Source of the DNA: Pedobacter cryoconitis
GTDB taxonomy: Bacteria > Bacteroidota > Bacteroidia > Sphingobacteriales > Sphingobacteriaceae
Assembly: GCF_014200605.1 (NCBI RefSeq)
Contig: NZ_JACHCE010000009.1
Coordinates: 124,001-188,000, forward strand
Length of the DNA stretch: 64,000 nt
Direction of reading: 5' to 3'
The notes below the pieces were generated by a model. That model ran no database searches, was not told the origin of the DNA, and saw only the letters and a list, made by a program, of their open reading frames with translations. Both the position numbers and the translations under genes were made by a program. Positions 26,699 through 35,173 of the stretch are shown in pieces. Position 1 is the first letter of the stretch; every line of letters starts with the position of its first letter.

Positions 26699-29080
26699 AT
26701 GTATAAACTTACACTCAAAATCGCCTGGCGGAACCTATTGAAGAACAAGATCTTTTCACTGATTAATATTGGCGGACTGGCAATCGGGCTTGCAAGTTGT
26801 TTGCTATTGTTATTATATGTGAACTACGAGTGGAGTTTCGACAAGCAGTTCAAGAATATTGACCGGATATATGCTGTATATGAAAATGACAGGATGAGTG
26901 ATAAGGTGAGCACAAATCGTGGGTATTGTACGCCCAGCCAACTTGCTGCTACGGCTATGCAAACAATACCAGGAATTGAATATACCTGTCGTTTAGCAGA
27001 GAGTGGGGGGCTTTTCAGCTATAAGGAGAACAGCTTTAATAAAAAAATCATTTATACTGATCCTTCTTTTCTCCAGTTGTTCAATTACGAATTTATCAAA
27101 GGAAATCCAGCAACGGCTTTATCGGCACCTTCTTCCGTATTGATCACAGAAGAAACAGCCAGGATGTTTTTTGGGGATGAAGAACCTGTAGGTAAGATTA
27201 TAAAATTCGATAACCGTGTTCCACTCGTCGTTACTGCAGTCATTAAGAAGTTATCAGCGAATCAAAGTCATCAGTTTGATCTGTTAATGACCTGGTCTTT
27301 ATTGGAAAAGGAGCGACCTTACTTTACCCGCATGGATTGGAGTGACGGAGCGTTGAATACGCTCATTCAGCTAAAAGATAAAAACTCATTCAAAGCTGCA
27401 GATGCACAAATGAGAAAGATTTTTATGCAGAAACAAAATGGAGATCAATACATTGAGTTTTTTCTTTTCCCGTTTGAGAAGAATCATTTATATAACTCTT
27501 TTAAAAATGGAAAGCTGGTTGGCGGTAGTATTGATCAGGTAAGGTTATATTTAATGCTGGCTGGCTGCGTGTTGTTTATCGGCTGCATAAATTATATGAA
27601 CCTTTCTACTGCGCATTCTGAAAAAAGAGCCAGAGAAGTTGGTGTGCGTAAAACGCTGGGATCATCCAGAAAAGCGATAGCCTGGCAGTTCTTAATAGAG
27701 TCTCTCCTTTTATCTTTTTTAGCAATGATGCTCGCATTTATTTTGCTGGAGATTTCATTGCCTTATTTTAATAGCCTTTTAGGTATTCATATGGCTGTTA
27801 ATTATCATTCGTATGGTATCTGGTTGACGCTTATCCTGCTGATCATCGTTACGGGGTTACTTGCAGGGAGTTATCCTTCATTTTATTTGTCTTCATTTAT
27901 TCCTGTTAAAGTATTGAAAGGATTCAGGGGAGCGGGCAGGACTTCTTTACCTATACGTAAATTATTGGTGGTTCTTCAGTTTGGTTTTTCTATATGTATG
28001 ATTGTTTGTGCAATAGTTGTACACAATCAGATGCAATATATGAATACTAACCCTTTGGGTTTTAATAAAGATAACCTGGTTCAGTTGTGGAGGTCAGGAA
28101 CTTTGAGAGATAGTCACAAACTGGATCTTTTTAAGGCCGGATTAATTAAATCCGGCGCAATAGTCGCAGCAACAGAAACAGCAAACGGGGTGACAAACAA
28201 CTCAGTGAGCACAGAAAAAATAGGATGGCCTGGCCAACAGAAAAATGAACAGATAAAAATGCAGCTTCATTTTTCTGGTTATGATTTTACGCAGACTATT
28301 GGCTCCAAAATGCTTTTGGGGCGCGATTTTAATCGTGCTTTTGGTAGTGATTCCTTAGCTGTTGTGCTCAATGAGACTGCAGTAAAAACAATGAATCTTA
28401 AAAATCCAATTGGCGCTCAAATCAGAAATGGCGACTGGGGGCAGACTTTTACAGTTATTGGTGTGATGAAGGATTACATCTATTCCTCCTTAGGAACAAA
28501 AGTGGAGCCTGTATTATATTTTTATACGGAAAAAGATAATGCTAATATGCTTGTGCTCCGTCTTAATCCAGCGGTCAATATGACCCGGTCTATAGAAAAG
28601 ATAAAGGAATTGAGTCAGCAGCTTAACCCGGGGTACCCTTTTGAAATGACTTTTGTTAACCAGCAGATGGCAGGAAAACTTCATGATGAAAAAGTTTTAA
28701 GCACACTATCCAATGTATTTGGTAGTTTCGCTATTTTCATCTCCTGCCTTGGTTTACTTGGCCTGGCATTATATATGGCAGAGCAGCGAAGTAAAGAAAT
28801 CAGTATCCGTAAAGTGCTGGGAGCGGATATGAAAAATATACTGATTCTTTTAAATAAGGATTTTATTAAACTGGTGATTATTTCCAATTTGATCTCGATT
28901 CCTGTAGCCTATATCTTAGCAGTCAGATGGCTGCAGAAATATGATTATAAGATAGAAATCAGTTGCTGGCCTTTTTTAACAGCATTCAGCTTATCGGTAT
29001 TAATTGCTATCCTATCTGTGAGCCTGCAGACTTTAAAAGTTGCGAAAGCAAACCCGGCAGATGCATTAAAGTATGAATAA
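26699..29080 (+). CDS. ABC transporter permease with two FtsX domains (MacB-like)
   Basis: 793 aa. The N-terminus WRNLLKNKIFSLINIGGLAIGLASCLLLLLYV is the usual first membrane helix of this group, followed by a MacB-type periplasmic core domain (about 45-255), three FtsX helices (about 285-400), a central pair-breaking helix near 425, a second periplasmic domain, and three C-terminal helices (about 675-785). KTLGSSRKAIAWQFLIES and KVLGADMKNILILLNKDF are the two FtsX coupling segments. Such duplicated permeases are abundant in Bacteroidota and work with a separate LolD/MacB-like ATPase, which is not adjacent. Substrate unknown. No strong ribosome site. Confidence 0.9.
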   Translation: MYKLTLKIAWRNLLKNKIFSLINIGGLAIGLASCLLLLLYVNYEWSFDKQFKNIDRIYAVYENDRMSDKVSTNRGYCTPSQLAATAMQTIPGIEYTCRLAESGGLFSYKENSFNKKIIYTDPSFLQLFNYEFIKGNPATALSAPSSVLITEETARMFFGDEEPVGKIIKFDNRVPLVVTAVIKKLSANQSHQFDLLMTWSLLEKERPYFTRMDWSDGALNTLIQLKDKNSFKAADAQMRKIFMQKQNGDQYIEFFLFPFEKNHLYNSFKNGKLVGGSIDQVRLYLMLAGCVLFIGCINYMNLSTAHSEKRAREVGVRKTLGSSRKAIAWQFLIESLLLSFLAMMLAFILLEISLPYFNSLLGIHMAVNYHSYGIWLTLILLIIVTGLLAGSYPSFYLSSFIPVKVLKGFRGAGRTSLPIRKLLVVLQFGFSICMIVCAIVVHNQMQYMNTNPLGFNKDNLVQLWRSGTLRDSHKLDLFKAGLIKSGAIVAATETANGVTNNSVSTEKIGWPGQQKNEQIKMQLHFSGYDFTQTIGSKMLLGRDFNRAFGSDSLAVVLNETAVKTMNLKNPIGAQIRNGDWGQTFTVIGVMKDYIYSSLGTKVEPVLYFYTEKDNANMLVLRLNPAVNMTRSIEKIKELSQQLNPGYPFEMTFVNQQMAGKLHDEKVLSTLSNVFGSFAIFISCLGLLGLALYMAEQRSKEISIRKVLGADMKNILILLNKDFIKLVIISNLISIPVAYILAVRWLQKYDYKIEISCWPFLTAFSLSVLIAILSVSLQTLKVAKANPADALKYE

Positions 29081-29086
29081 GCGCAT

Positions 29087-29121
29087 AAAAAAAGAGAGTG
29101 TTCCAAAAGGACACTCTCTTT
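29087..29121. terminator. bidirectional terminator between permease and atpC
   Basis: Stem AAAGAGAGTGT (29091-29101) with ACACTCTCTTT (29111-29121) plus two further pairs after a bulged T, AAAA loop, A-tract on the left and T-rich flank on the right. Suits both convergent genes. Confidence 0.85.
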
Positions 29122-29141
29122 CTATAATTTATGATTAAATA

Positions 29142-29384
29142 TTAAGCTACACCCTCAGCTAAAACAATAATCTTGTTTTTTAAAACTTCCACAACGCCAC
29201 CTTTAATTATAAAGGTTTGTTCATCAGTTTTGCTTTTAATAATTACTGGTCCATCTTCTAAAGTTGAAATAATAGGAGCATGGTCTCTCAAAATTTGAAA
29301 AGATCCCATAGTACCTGGTACAGTAACTGCTGTAACTTCGCCTTCGAAGACTTTTTTATCTGGTGTTAATATTTCTAATGTCAT
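29142..29384 (-). CDS. atpC: F-type ATP synthase epsilon subunit, short form
   Basis: 80 aa, beginning MTLEILTPDKKVFEGEVTAVTVPGTMGSFQIL, which is the epsilon beta-sandwich; the DHAPIISTLEDG loop is conserved. The C-terminal helical pair that inhibits ATP hydrolysis in E. coli epsilon (about 139 aa) is absent, a form seen in other Bacteroidota. It lies 22 bases after atpD in a two-gene unit, separate from the other atp genes, which is also usual in the phylum. Confidence 0.95.
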   Translation of the reverse strand: MTLEILTPDKKVFEGEVTAVTVPGTMGSFQILRDHAPIISTLEDGPVIIKSKTDEQTFIIKGGVVEVLKNKIIVLAEGVA

Positions 29385-29406
29385 ATGTTGAGTGTATACG
29401 CCTTAA

Positions 29407-30912
29407 TTAAGCGTTTGCTTCAGCTAATAGTTTCTTTCCTTTTTCAATTGCATCATCGATGCCACCAACTAAGTTAAATGCAGCCTCAGGATATTCATCA
29501 ACTTCACCATCCATAATCATGTTGAATGCTTTGATGGTTTCTTTAATGTCAACCAATACACCTTTTAAGCCTGTAAATTGCTCAGCTACGTGGAAAGGTT
29601 GTGACAAGAAACGTTGAACACGACGTGCACGGTGAACAATTAATTTATCTTCTTCAGATAACTCGTCCATACCTAAGATCGCGATGATATCCTGTAACTC
29701 TTTGTAACGTTGTAAAATTTCTTTCACACGTTGTGCAGTGTTATAGTGCTCATCTCCTAAAATAGCTGGAGAAAGGATACGTGATGTAGAATCCAATGGA
29801 TCCACAGCAGGATAGATACCCAGCTCAGAAATTTTACGTGATAATACAGTTGTTGCATCTAAGTGGGCAAACGTTGTAGCCGGAGCCGGGTCAGTTAAAT
29901 CATCTGCAGGTACATAAACAGCCTGTACAGAAGTAATAGATCCACGTTTAGTTGAAGTAATACGCTCCTGCATTAATCCCATTTCTGTTGCCAGAGTTGG
30001 TTGGTAACCTACCGCAGAAGGCATACGGCCTAAAAGAGCAGATACTTCAGAACCAGCCTGAGTGAAACGGAAGATGTTATCAACGAAGAAAAGGATATCT
30101 TTTCCAGCGCCTTCACCATCACCATCACGGAAGTATTCAGCTACAGTTAATCCTGATAAAGCTACACGCGCACGTGCTCCAGGAGGCTCGTTCATCTGAC
30201 CGAATACCAATGTTGCTTTAGATTCTTTTAATTTCTCAGTATCAACTTTGCTTAAGTCCCATCCACCTTTTTCCATTGAATGAAGGAATTCATCACCGTA
30301 GTTAATTACACCAGACTCAATGAACTCACGTAAAAGGTCATTACCTTCACGAGTACGCTCACCAACACCTGCGAATACAGATAAACCAGCATATGCCTTA
30401 GCAATGTTGTTTACCAATTCCATAATTAATACAGTTTTACCTACACCTGCACCACCAAATAATCCGATTTTACCACCTTTAACGTAAGGCTCTAATAAAT
30501 CGATTACTTTGATACCTGTATAAAGTACTTCTGATTCTGTTGACAGTTCGTCGAAACGGGGAGGCGCGTTGTGAATAGATTTACCACCAGTTTTATCAAC
30601 TGTGTTAATTCCGTCGATAGCTTCACCTACAACATTGAATAAACGACCCTTGATTTGATCACCAATAGGCATTTTAATAGGGGAGCCAGTATCTACTGCG
30701 GCCATTCCACGTACTAAACCATCAGTCGAGTCCATTGCAATTGCACGTACACGGTCTTCACCAAGATGTTGTTGAACTTCTAAAACGATCTTCTGTCCGT
30801 TTTCTTTTTCAATCTCTAATGCAGAGAAAATTTGAGGTAAATGAGCATCGTCAGCAAAACTCACGTCTACTACCGGTCCTATAATCTGCGCTATTTTTCC
30901 AATGTTAGGCAT
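29407..30912 (-). CDS. atpD: F-type ATP synthase beta subunit
   Basis: Catalytic subunit of F1, 501 aa. The P-loop is GLFGGAGVGKTVLIMEL, the catalytic glutamate region GVGERTREGNDL, Walker B region DILFFVDNIFRFTQAGSEVSALLGRMPSAVGYQPTL (shown in part by family), and the DELSEED loop (MDELSEEDKLIVHRARR) near the C-terminus. All features needed for catalysis and rotary coupling are present. Expressed from its own promoter, diverging from the reductase gene at 31063. Confidence 0.98.
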   Translation of the reverse strand: MPNIGKIAQIIGPVVDVSFADDAHLPQIFSALEIEKENGQKIVLEVQQHLGEDRVRAIAMDSTDGLVRGMAAVDTGSPIKMPIGDQIKGRLFNVVGEAIDGINTVDKTGGKSIHNAPPRFDELSTESEVLYTGIKVIDLLEPYVKGGKIGLFGGAGVGKTVLIMELVNNIAKAYAGLSVFAGVGERTREGNDLLREFIESGVINYGDEFLHSMEKGGWDLSKVDTEKLKESKATLVFGQMNEPPGARARVALSGLTVAEYFRDGDGEGAGKDILFFVDNIFRFTQAGSEVSALLGRMPSAVGYQPTLATEMGLMQERITSTKRGSITSVQAVYVPADDLTDPAPATTFAHLDATTVLSRKISELGIYPAVDPLDSTSRILSPAILGDEHYNTAQRVKEILQRYKELQDIIAILGMDELSEEDKLIVHRARRVQRFLSQPFHVAEQFTGLKGVLVDIKETIKAFNMIMDGEVDEYPEAAFNLVGGIDDAIEKGKKLLAEANA

Positions 30913-30981
30913 ATATTGTTTTTGGTAAAATTATAAATATCAAATTGTTAAAGGCCCTTTTAAAGGCTTCAATTCGGTTTG

Positions 30982-30989
30982 CAAAGCTA
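30982..30989 (-). promoter_or_regulatory. -7 box of the atpD promoter
   Basis: On the - strand TAGCTTTG matches the Bacteroidota -7 consensus TAnnTTTG exactly, about 70 bases before the atpD start. No clear -33 TTTG is found at the expected distance, so the call rests on the -7 box and position. Confidence 0.55.
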
Positions 30990-31062
30990 AGGTTTTTCGA
31001 TATAATTTTTGTATATAAATAAAAAGTTTTTCCACAGTTTTTTTATCAATAATTTAGTAGGC

Positions 31063-31971
31063 ATGAAAACAGTATTAGTTACAGGCAGCAACGGGCTTCT
31101 CGGACAGAAAATTACTTCAGCGATATTAGCTGGAAAACCGTTCAATCTGGTAGCAACATCTAAAGGCGAAAATCGCTTTAAGGGTACACAGGGCTATGAA
31201 TATGCAGAAATGGATATCCTTGATCCTGTTAATGTCAGAGAAGTATTGGGCCAGTACAAACCCGATGCGATCATACATACTGCTGCGTTAACAAATGTGG
31301 ATAAATGTGAGACAGAAAAAGAGCTTGCTTATGCGCTTAATGTCGAAGCCGTAAAAACATTAGTTGCAATTTGTGAAGAATACAACATTCAGCTGATTCA
31401 TTTATCTACAGATTTTATTTTTGACGGTGCGAATGGCCCTTATGATGAGATGGGTATCCCAAATCCTTTGAGTTATTACGGGGAGACTAAATTTGAAGCT
31501 GAGGAAATCATTAAAGGTTCTCAGTGTAAATGGGCTATATTGCGTACTATTATTGTATATGGTATCATCAGTGACCAGAGCAGAAGTAATATCGTATTGT
31601 GGGCTAAGGAGGCTTTAGAGAAAGGGACGCCTATCAATGTTGTCAATGATCAGTGGCGGATGCCGACGCTTGCAGAAGACCTGGCAGACGCATGTCTTGC
31701 AGTTATAGAGAAAGATGCGCATGGTGTTTTCAATGTATCAGGAAAAGACATGATGAGTATCTCTGAGCTTGTATTCCGGGTTGCAGATTTCTGGCATCTG
31801 GATAAAGGGTTGATTACTGAAATAAGTGCAGCATCTCTTAATCAGGCAGCGAAACGTCCTGTAAAGACTGGTTTTATATTAGATAAGACTATAGCCGAAC
31901 TAGGTTATGCCCCACGTAGCTTTGAGCAGGGACTTGCTTTAGTTGATCAGCAATTGAAAGAAAGAGATTAA
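31063..31971 (+). CDS. RmlD-like sugar-nucleotide / short-chain reductase
   Basis: 302 aa from ATG 31063 (MKTVLVTGSNGLLGQKI); an earlier in-frame ATG at 31009 lies in the promoter region and adds a non-conserved tail. Rossmann motif TGSNGLLG, the catalytic YYGETK (YxxxK) and LSTDFIFDG fit the dTDP-4-dehydrorhamnose reductase family, extended SDR. No other dTDP-rhamnose genes are nearby, so the true substrate may differ. 30 bases before the peroxiredoxin gene. Confidence 0.85.
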   Translation: MKTVLVTGSNGLLGQKITSAILAGKPFNLVATSKGENRFKGTQGYEYAEMDILDPVNVREVLGQYKPDAIIHTAALTNVDKCETEKELAYALNVEAVKTLVAICEEYNIQLIHLSTDFIFDGANGPYDEMGIPNPLSYYGETKFEAEEIIKGSQCKWAILRTIIVYGIISDQSRSNIVLWAKEALEKGTPINVVNDQWRMPTLAEDLADACLAVIEKDAHGVFNVSGKDMMSISELVFRVADFWHLDKGLITEISAASLNQAAKRPVKTGFILDKTIAELGYAPRSFEQGLALVDQQLKERD

Positions 31972-32001
31972 AAAACAAATACTAACAAACACATATATAA
32001 A

Positions 32002-32466
32002 ATGGGATTAAAAATAGGCGATCAGGCTCCGGATTTTAAATTATTCAGCTCAGATTTAAAAGAAACATCATTAGCAGATTTCAAAGGAAAGAAATTAGTA
32101 TTACAATTTTTCCCAATGGCTTTTACAGGTACTTGCACAACTCAGCTTTGTACCATGAGAGATAGCTTTGGTTTTTACCAGGGAATGAATGCAGAGGTAT
32201 TAGGTATTTCTGTGGATTCACCTTTTACACTGGCTAAATTTAAAGAAGAACAATTCTATCAGTTCCCTTTATTATCAGATTTTAATAAAGAAACGTCTAC
32301 GGCTTACCAGTCAATTTATGAAGAATTCGTGTATAATTTAAAGGGTGTCTCAAAAAGAGCTGCATTTGTGATCGATGAAGAAGGAAAAATTATTTATGCT
32401 GAAGTTTTAGAATCGGCGGGTGATCTTCCTGATTTCGATGCAATTAAGAAAGTTGTAGAAGGGTAG
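32002..32466 (+). CDS. peroxiredoxin (AhpC/TSA, PrxQ/AhpE-like)
   Basis: 154-aa thioredoxin-fold peroxidase. The active site PMAFTGTCTTQLC has the PxxxTxxC pattern: peroxidatic Cys45 and, five residues on, Cys50, a spacing like the resolving cysteine of PrxQ/BCP enzymes. It reduces hydrogen peroxide and alkyl hydroperoxides in the cytosol with thioredoxin as likely reductant. Probably co-transcribed with the reductase gene before it. Confidence 0.92.
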   Translation: MGLKIGDQAPDFKLFSSDLKETSLADFKGKKLVLQFFPMAFTGTCTTQLCTMRDSFGFYQGMNAEVLGISVDSPFTLAKFKEEQFYQFPLLSDFNKETSTAYQSIYEEFVYNLKGVSKRAAFVIDEEGKIIYAEVLESAGDLPDFDAIKKVVEG

Positions 32467-32512
32467 TAACAGTAGAGCGCTATATTTATTTGAATATTTA
32501 TTTGAAAAAAGT

Positions 32513-32542
32513 TTTGAATTTCAAATAGAAATACTACTTTTG
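32513..32542 (+). promoter_or_regulatory. promoter of tRNA-Arg
   Basis: TTTG at 32513-32516 and TACTTTTG at 32535-32542, 18 bases apart, match the Bacteroidota -33 TTTG / -7 TAnnTTTG consensus exactly. The tRNA begins about 30 bases downstream. This is the cleanest promoter in the window. Confidence 0.8.
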
Positions 32543-32572
32543 CAATCCCAAAGCGATACAGAATTGGGAAAT

Positions 32573-32646
32573 GCATTTGTAGCTCAATTGGATAGAGCAT
32601 CTCACTACGGATGAGAAGGTTTGGGGTTCGAATCCCTACAAGTGCA
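32573..32646 (+). tRNA. tRNA-Arg (anticodon ACG)
   Basis: 74-base cloverleaf: acceptor stem GCATTTG / CAAGTGC with discriminator A at 32646, D-arm with AGCTCAATTGGATAGAGC, anticodon stem TCTCA/TGAGA around loop CTACGGA with anticodon ACG (read as ICG), and T-arm GGGGTTCGAATCCC. The CCA end is not encoded. It has its own promoter and terminator. The ACG tRNA reads CGU, CGC and CGA codons after A34 is deaminated. Confidence 0.96.
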
Positions 32647-32649
32647 CTG

Positions 32650-32678
32650 AAAGCCTTAGAGAAATCTAAGGCTTTTTT
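32650..32678 (+). terminator. rho-independent terminator of tRNA-Arg
   Basis: 11-bp stem AAAGCCTTAGA / TCTAAGGCTTT with GAAA loop and T-run. It begins four bases after the tRNA end and may also serve the - strand regulator gene that ends at 32699. Confidence 0.9.
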
Positions 32679-32698
32679 GTTTTCTGACAGTTTTAACC

Positions 32699-33400
32699 TC
32701 AAATCATTTTTCGTTTTAACTCTTTGTACCTTGACCTGCCAATCGGTAATGTTTCTCCATTCTTAAGTAAAAGACTATAACTGCTTCCCGGACGTATAAT
32801 GATTTTTTCTGCCTGATCTAATGAAATCAGATAAGATTTGTGGATACGTTCAAATGACCCGGGCAGCAGTTGTTCCAGCATCTCCATTGATTTGTCATGT
32901 AATTCCTGTTGACCGTTCTGTAAATACAGTTCACTATAAATTCCTGCCCCTTTAACATACAGTACATCTTTAACAGCTATCATCCGGGTATGGCCAGCTT
33001 TTTTTACTGCCAGATATTTCATCGTACCGGCCGTTGTTTTTTCAACACTGGTAACTCTTCTGAGAGCCATCGACAATCTGGTCTGATCAAAAGGTTTGGG
33101 GACAAAATCAAGCACTCCATAAGTAAAAGCATCGATTGCTTTATCTGTATAGGCAGAAACAATGATGGTATGAAATGATCCGGCTACCATTGACTTTAAT
33201 ATCTCAAATCCATTTTCGCCATTTAAATTCAGATCTAATAACAAAATATCAATCGTATTCTTCTCTATATAGGTCAAACCCTTTTGCAGGGAATCACAAA
33301 TTGTAATAGCCGATATATTCTGTTCAAAGAAATTACGTGTCATCCGTTCTATTCTTTTGGCTATCCTTGCCTCATCTTCAATAATCAGTATCTTCATCAT
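32699..33400 (-). CDS. LytTR-family response regulator
   Basis: 233 aa. The receiver domain has the acidic residues in LIIEDEARIAKR, phospho-acceptor Asp56 in ILLLDLNLNGENGFEIL and the lysine in VPKPFDQ. The C-terminal LytTR DNA-binding domain (about 130-230) shows YLAVKKAGHTRMIAVKDVLYVKGAGIYSELYL and FERIHKSYLISLDQ. It overlaps the end of its sensor gene by four bases (start ATG 33400; ATG 33397 is the next codon). Targets are unknown; the TonB-dependent-like receptor gene diverging from the pair is a candidate. Confidence 0.93.
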   Translation of the reverse strand: MMKILIIEDEARIAKRIERMTRNFFEQNISAITICDSLQKGLTYIEKNTIDILLLDLNLNGENGFEILKSMVAGSFHTIIVSAYTDKAIDAFTYGVLDFVPKPFDQTRLSMALRRVTSVEKTTAGTMKYLAVKKAGHTRMIAVKDVLYVKGAGIYSELYLQNGQQELHDKSMEMLEQLLPGSFERIHKSYLISLDQAEKIIIRPGSSYSLLLKNGETLPIGRSRYKELKRKMI

Positions 33401-35064
33401 TTGTTATCAATCTGTATCGTGGTTAGCCAGCCCCCTGGAATTGCTTCTGAAATGAACTTCCAGCGGTCACTATAACTTTCTGTTAGACGGGCCTGTATGT
33501 AGCGGAAACCATTACCTCCCTCTCTTTTTTCTGATGCCTGCCGGTTCAGTGCATTGGTTTCAAAAGTATATTGCTTGTAAGTAGCCGTGCATAAATAAGT
33601 CAGTTTGAAAGTAATGAGACCTTCGGCAATAGGAATGCTATGGGTTATCCCATTTTCAAGAATCGTATGTATCAGCGCAGGAGGGATATATTCTGTTTCA
33701 TCGATTCCTGATTCCTGCCATTCATAGCGGATTTCTTTACGGAACTGCATCACGGTAAGGTGGGTTTTACAAAGCTCTATTTCTTGTCTTATTGGAATTA
33801 ATACAGCTTCAGATATAGAATTCATAATATCAAATTCACCCGCCAGTGCCTGGATGAATTCAGCGCCCTGTTTTGGAGATTCTTCTACCCAGTCTATTAA
33901 TGAGGTCAGTGTATTCCTAATAAAGTGAGGCTGTATATTCTTTTTAATCAGTTCTAGTTGTAACCTGGAAGAAAGGAGCAGCGAAGATTGAAATTCATCT
34001 TCTATCACCCTGGCCCTTAAAGCATGCAAATATAACATACATAAAATGATCAGGGTAAAGCTGATGAATAAGCCAAAATCGTAAAACAGAAAGTCATTAA
34101 CTATTGCACTGGCCAGTAAACCCGTAAGTACAATGAGCCCGCCTTTTTCTTTTTGAATAATGGCATTCAGTACAATGACCACAGCTGCGAACCACATTAC
34201 ACGGCTGTACCATAAGGCAGTCAGATCAAAATGATCATAATTGACAATATATATTGTAATCAAAATAATGAATAAAGTGATCAATAATATCTTTTTCTTA
34301 CTGAAATGAAACTGTATACAAAAATACAGGGGGACCAGCATAGCGATTGCAAAAGTTAACCAGCCAATAATTTCAAGCCGCACAAAAAAACGGGTATAGG
34401 GGATAGCTATATAGAATTTGATATATTCTGTAATCAGTAAAGAAAAAAAGAGTGAGCAAATAATTGCAAAGATCAGGATGCTATGCTCTTTGCGCCGGCT
34501 ATTGAGATACAGGAAAAAATAGTAGACCGATGCAATCAGGAAAGCCCCTGCCATCAGGTTCATAAATGAAGTGATAATCAGCGGATTTTTTAACAGATCC
34601 GCAAATTGATTTAATTCTATTCCGATAGGACGTTTTACTCCGTTGAAATAGGATTGTGACGTGCGCAGCGCTAAAATATGCAGGCCTGGATGTGCTAAAG
34701 AATCTGGTATTTGAAAGTAACCTGTACTATACCCGGCTATTTCAGGTTTATCCTTTTGTGTGATCTGACCATTCCGGCCAATAAATATCCCATCCCAATA
34801 AACTTCGAAAGCACCAAAAGATTCCAAATGTAATCCTAATTGACTAACAGGATTTTTTATCAGTTTCACTGGTGACCGTGACCAGAAAATCCCCTGAGCT
34901 GTGTTTCCTCTTTCAGTCAGCCAGCTGGTCGTATTAAAGTTTTTTTCTGCCCATCTTTTATTGTCACCTGTCTGATAAACGGTGGGCTGCTTTTCATAAA
35001 CCACAGGTGACTTACAGGAAGAAAGAAATAACAAAACGGTAAAGACAATCAAGAGGCGCTGCAT
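33397..35064 (-). CDS. 7TM sensor histidine kinase of the LytS/DISM type
   Basis: 555 aa. An N-terminal signal with lipobox FLSSC (Cys17) leads to a periplasmic jelly-roll-like domain (about 30-165, FGAFEVYWDGIFIGRNG, HPGLHILALRTS), then seven membrane helices (about 170-350), as in 7TMR-DISM receptors. The kinase core is of the HisKA_5/His_kinase type: phospho-acceptor His in KKNIQPHFIRNTLTSLIDW, N box HTILENGITHS. The glycine box near the end (REGGNGFRYIQARL) is reduced, as in LytS kinases. The external domain may bind a carbohydrate or cell-wall ligand. Start at ATG 35064. Confidence 0.9.
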   Translation of the reverse strand: MQRLLIVFTVLLFLSSCKSPVVYEKQPTVYQTGDNKRWAEKNFNTTSWLTERGNTAQGIFWSRSPVKLIKNPVSQLGLHLESFGAFEVYWDGIFIGRNGQITQKDKPEIAGYSTGYFQIPDSLAHPGLHILALRTSQSYFNGVKRPIGIELNQFADLLKNPLIITSFMNLMAGAFLIASVYYFFLYLNSRRKEHSILIFAIICSLFFSLLITEYIKFYIAIPYTRFFVRLEIIGWLTFAIAMLVPLYFCIQFHFSKKKILLITLFIILITIYIVNYDHFDLTALWYSRVMWFAAVVIVLNAIIQKEKGGLIVLTGLLASAIVNDFLFYDFGLFISFTLIILCMLYLHALRARVIEDEFQSSLLLSSRLQLELIKKNIQPHFIRNTLTSLIDWVEESPKQGAEFIQALAGEFDIMNSISEAVLIPIRQEIELCKTHLTVMQFRKEIRYEWQESGIDETEYIPPALIHTILENGITHSIPIAEGLITFKLTYLCTATYKQYTFETNALNRQASEKREGGNGFRYIQARLTESYSDRWKFISEAIPGGWLTTIQIDNK

Positions 35065-35173
35065 GGGATAAAGTTAAGATTAAGATAAGTCAAAAAAATG
35101 CATTTCAAAAGGAGATAGAGCTGTTGACATGTTTTTCCCCTTGTTTATTATTTCTGCGAATTAATCTTGTGTT

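Noticed and set aside
32573..32646. tRNA-Arg as an integration site for a mobile element
   Set aside because: No integrase, no repeated 3' tRNA end and no composition shift is seen on either side.
32394..32702. A 102-codon frame on the - strand with VGIRTPNLLIRSEMLYPIELQ
   Set aside because: It is the translation of the antisense of tRNA-Arg and its terminator, a common false protein in annotations.
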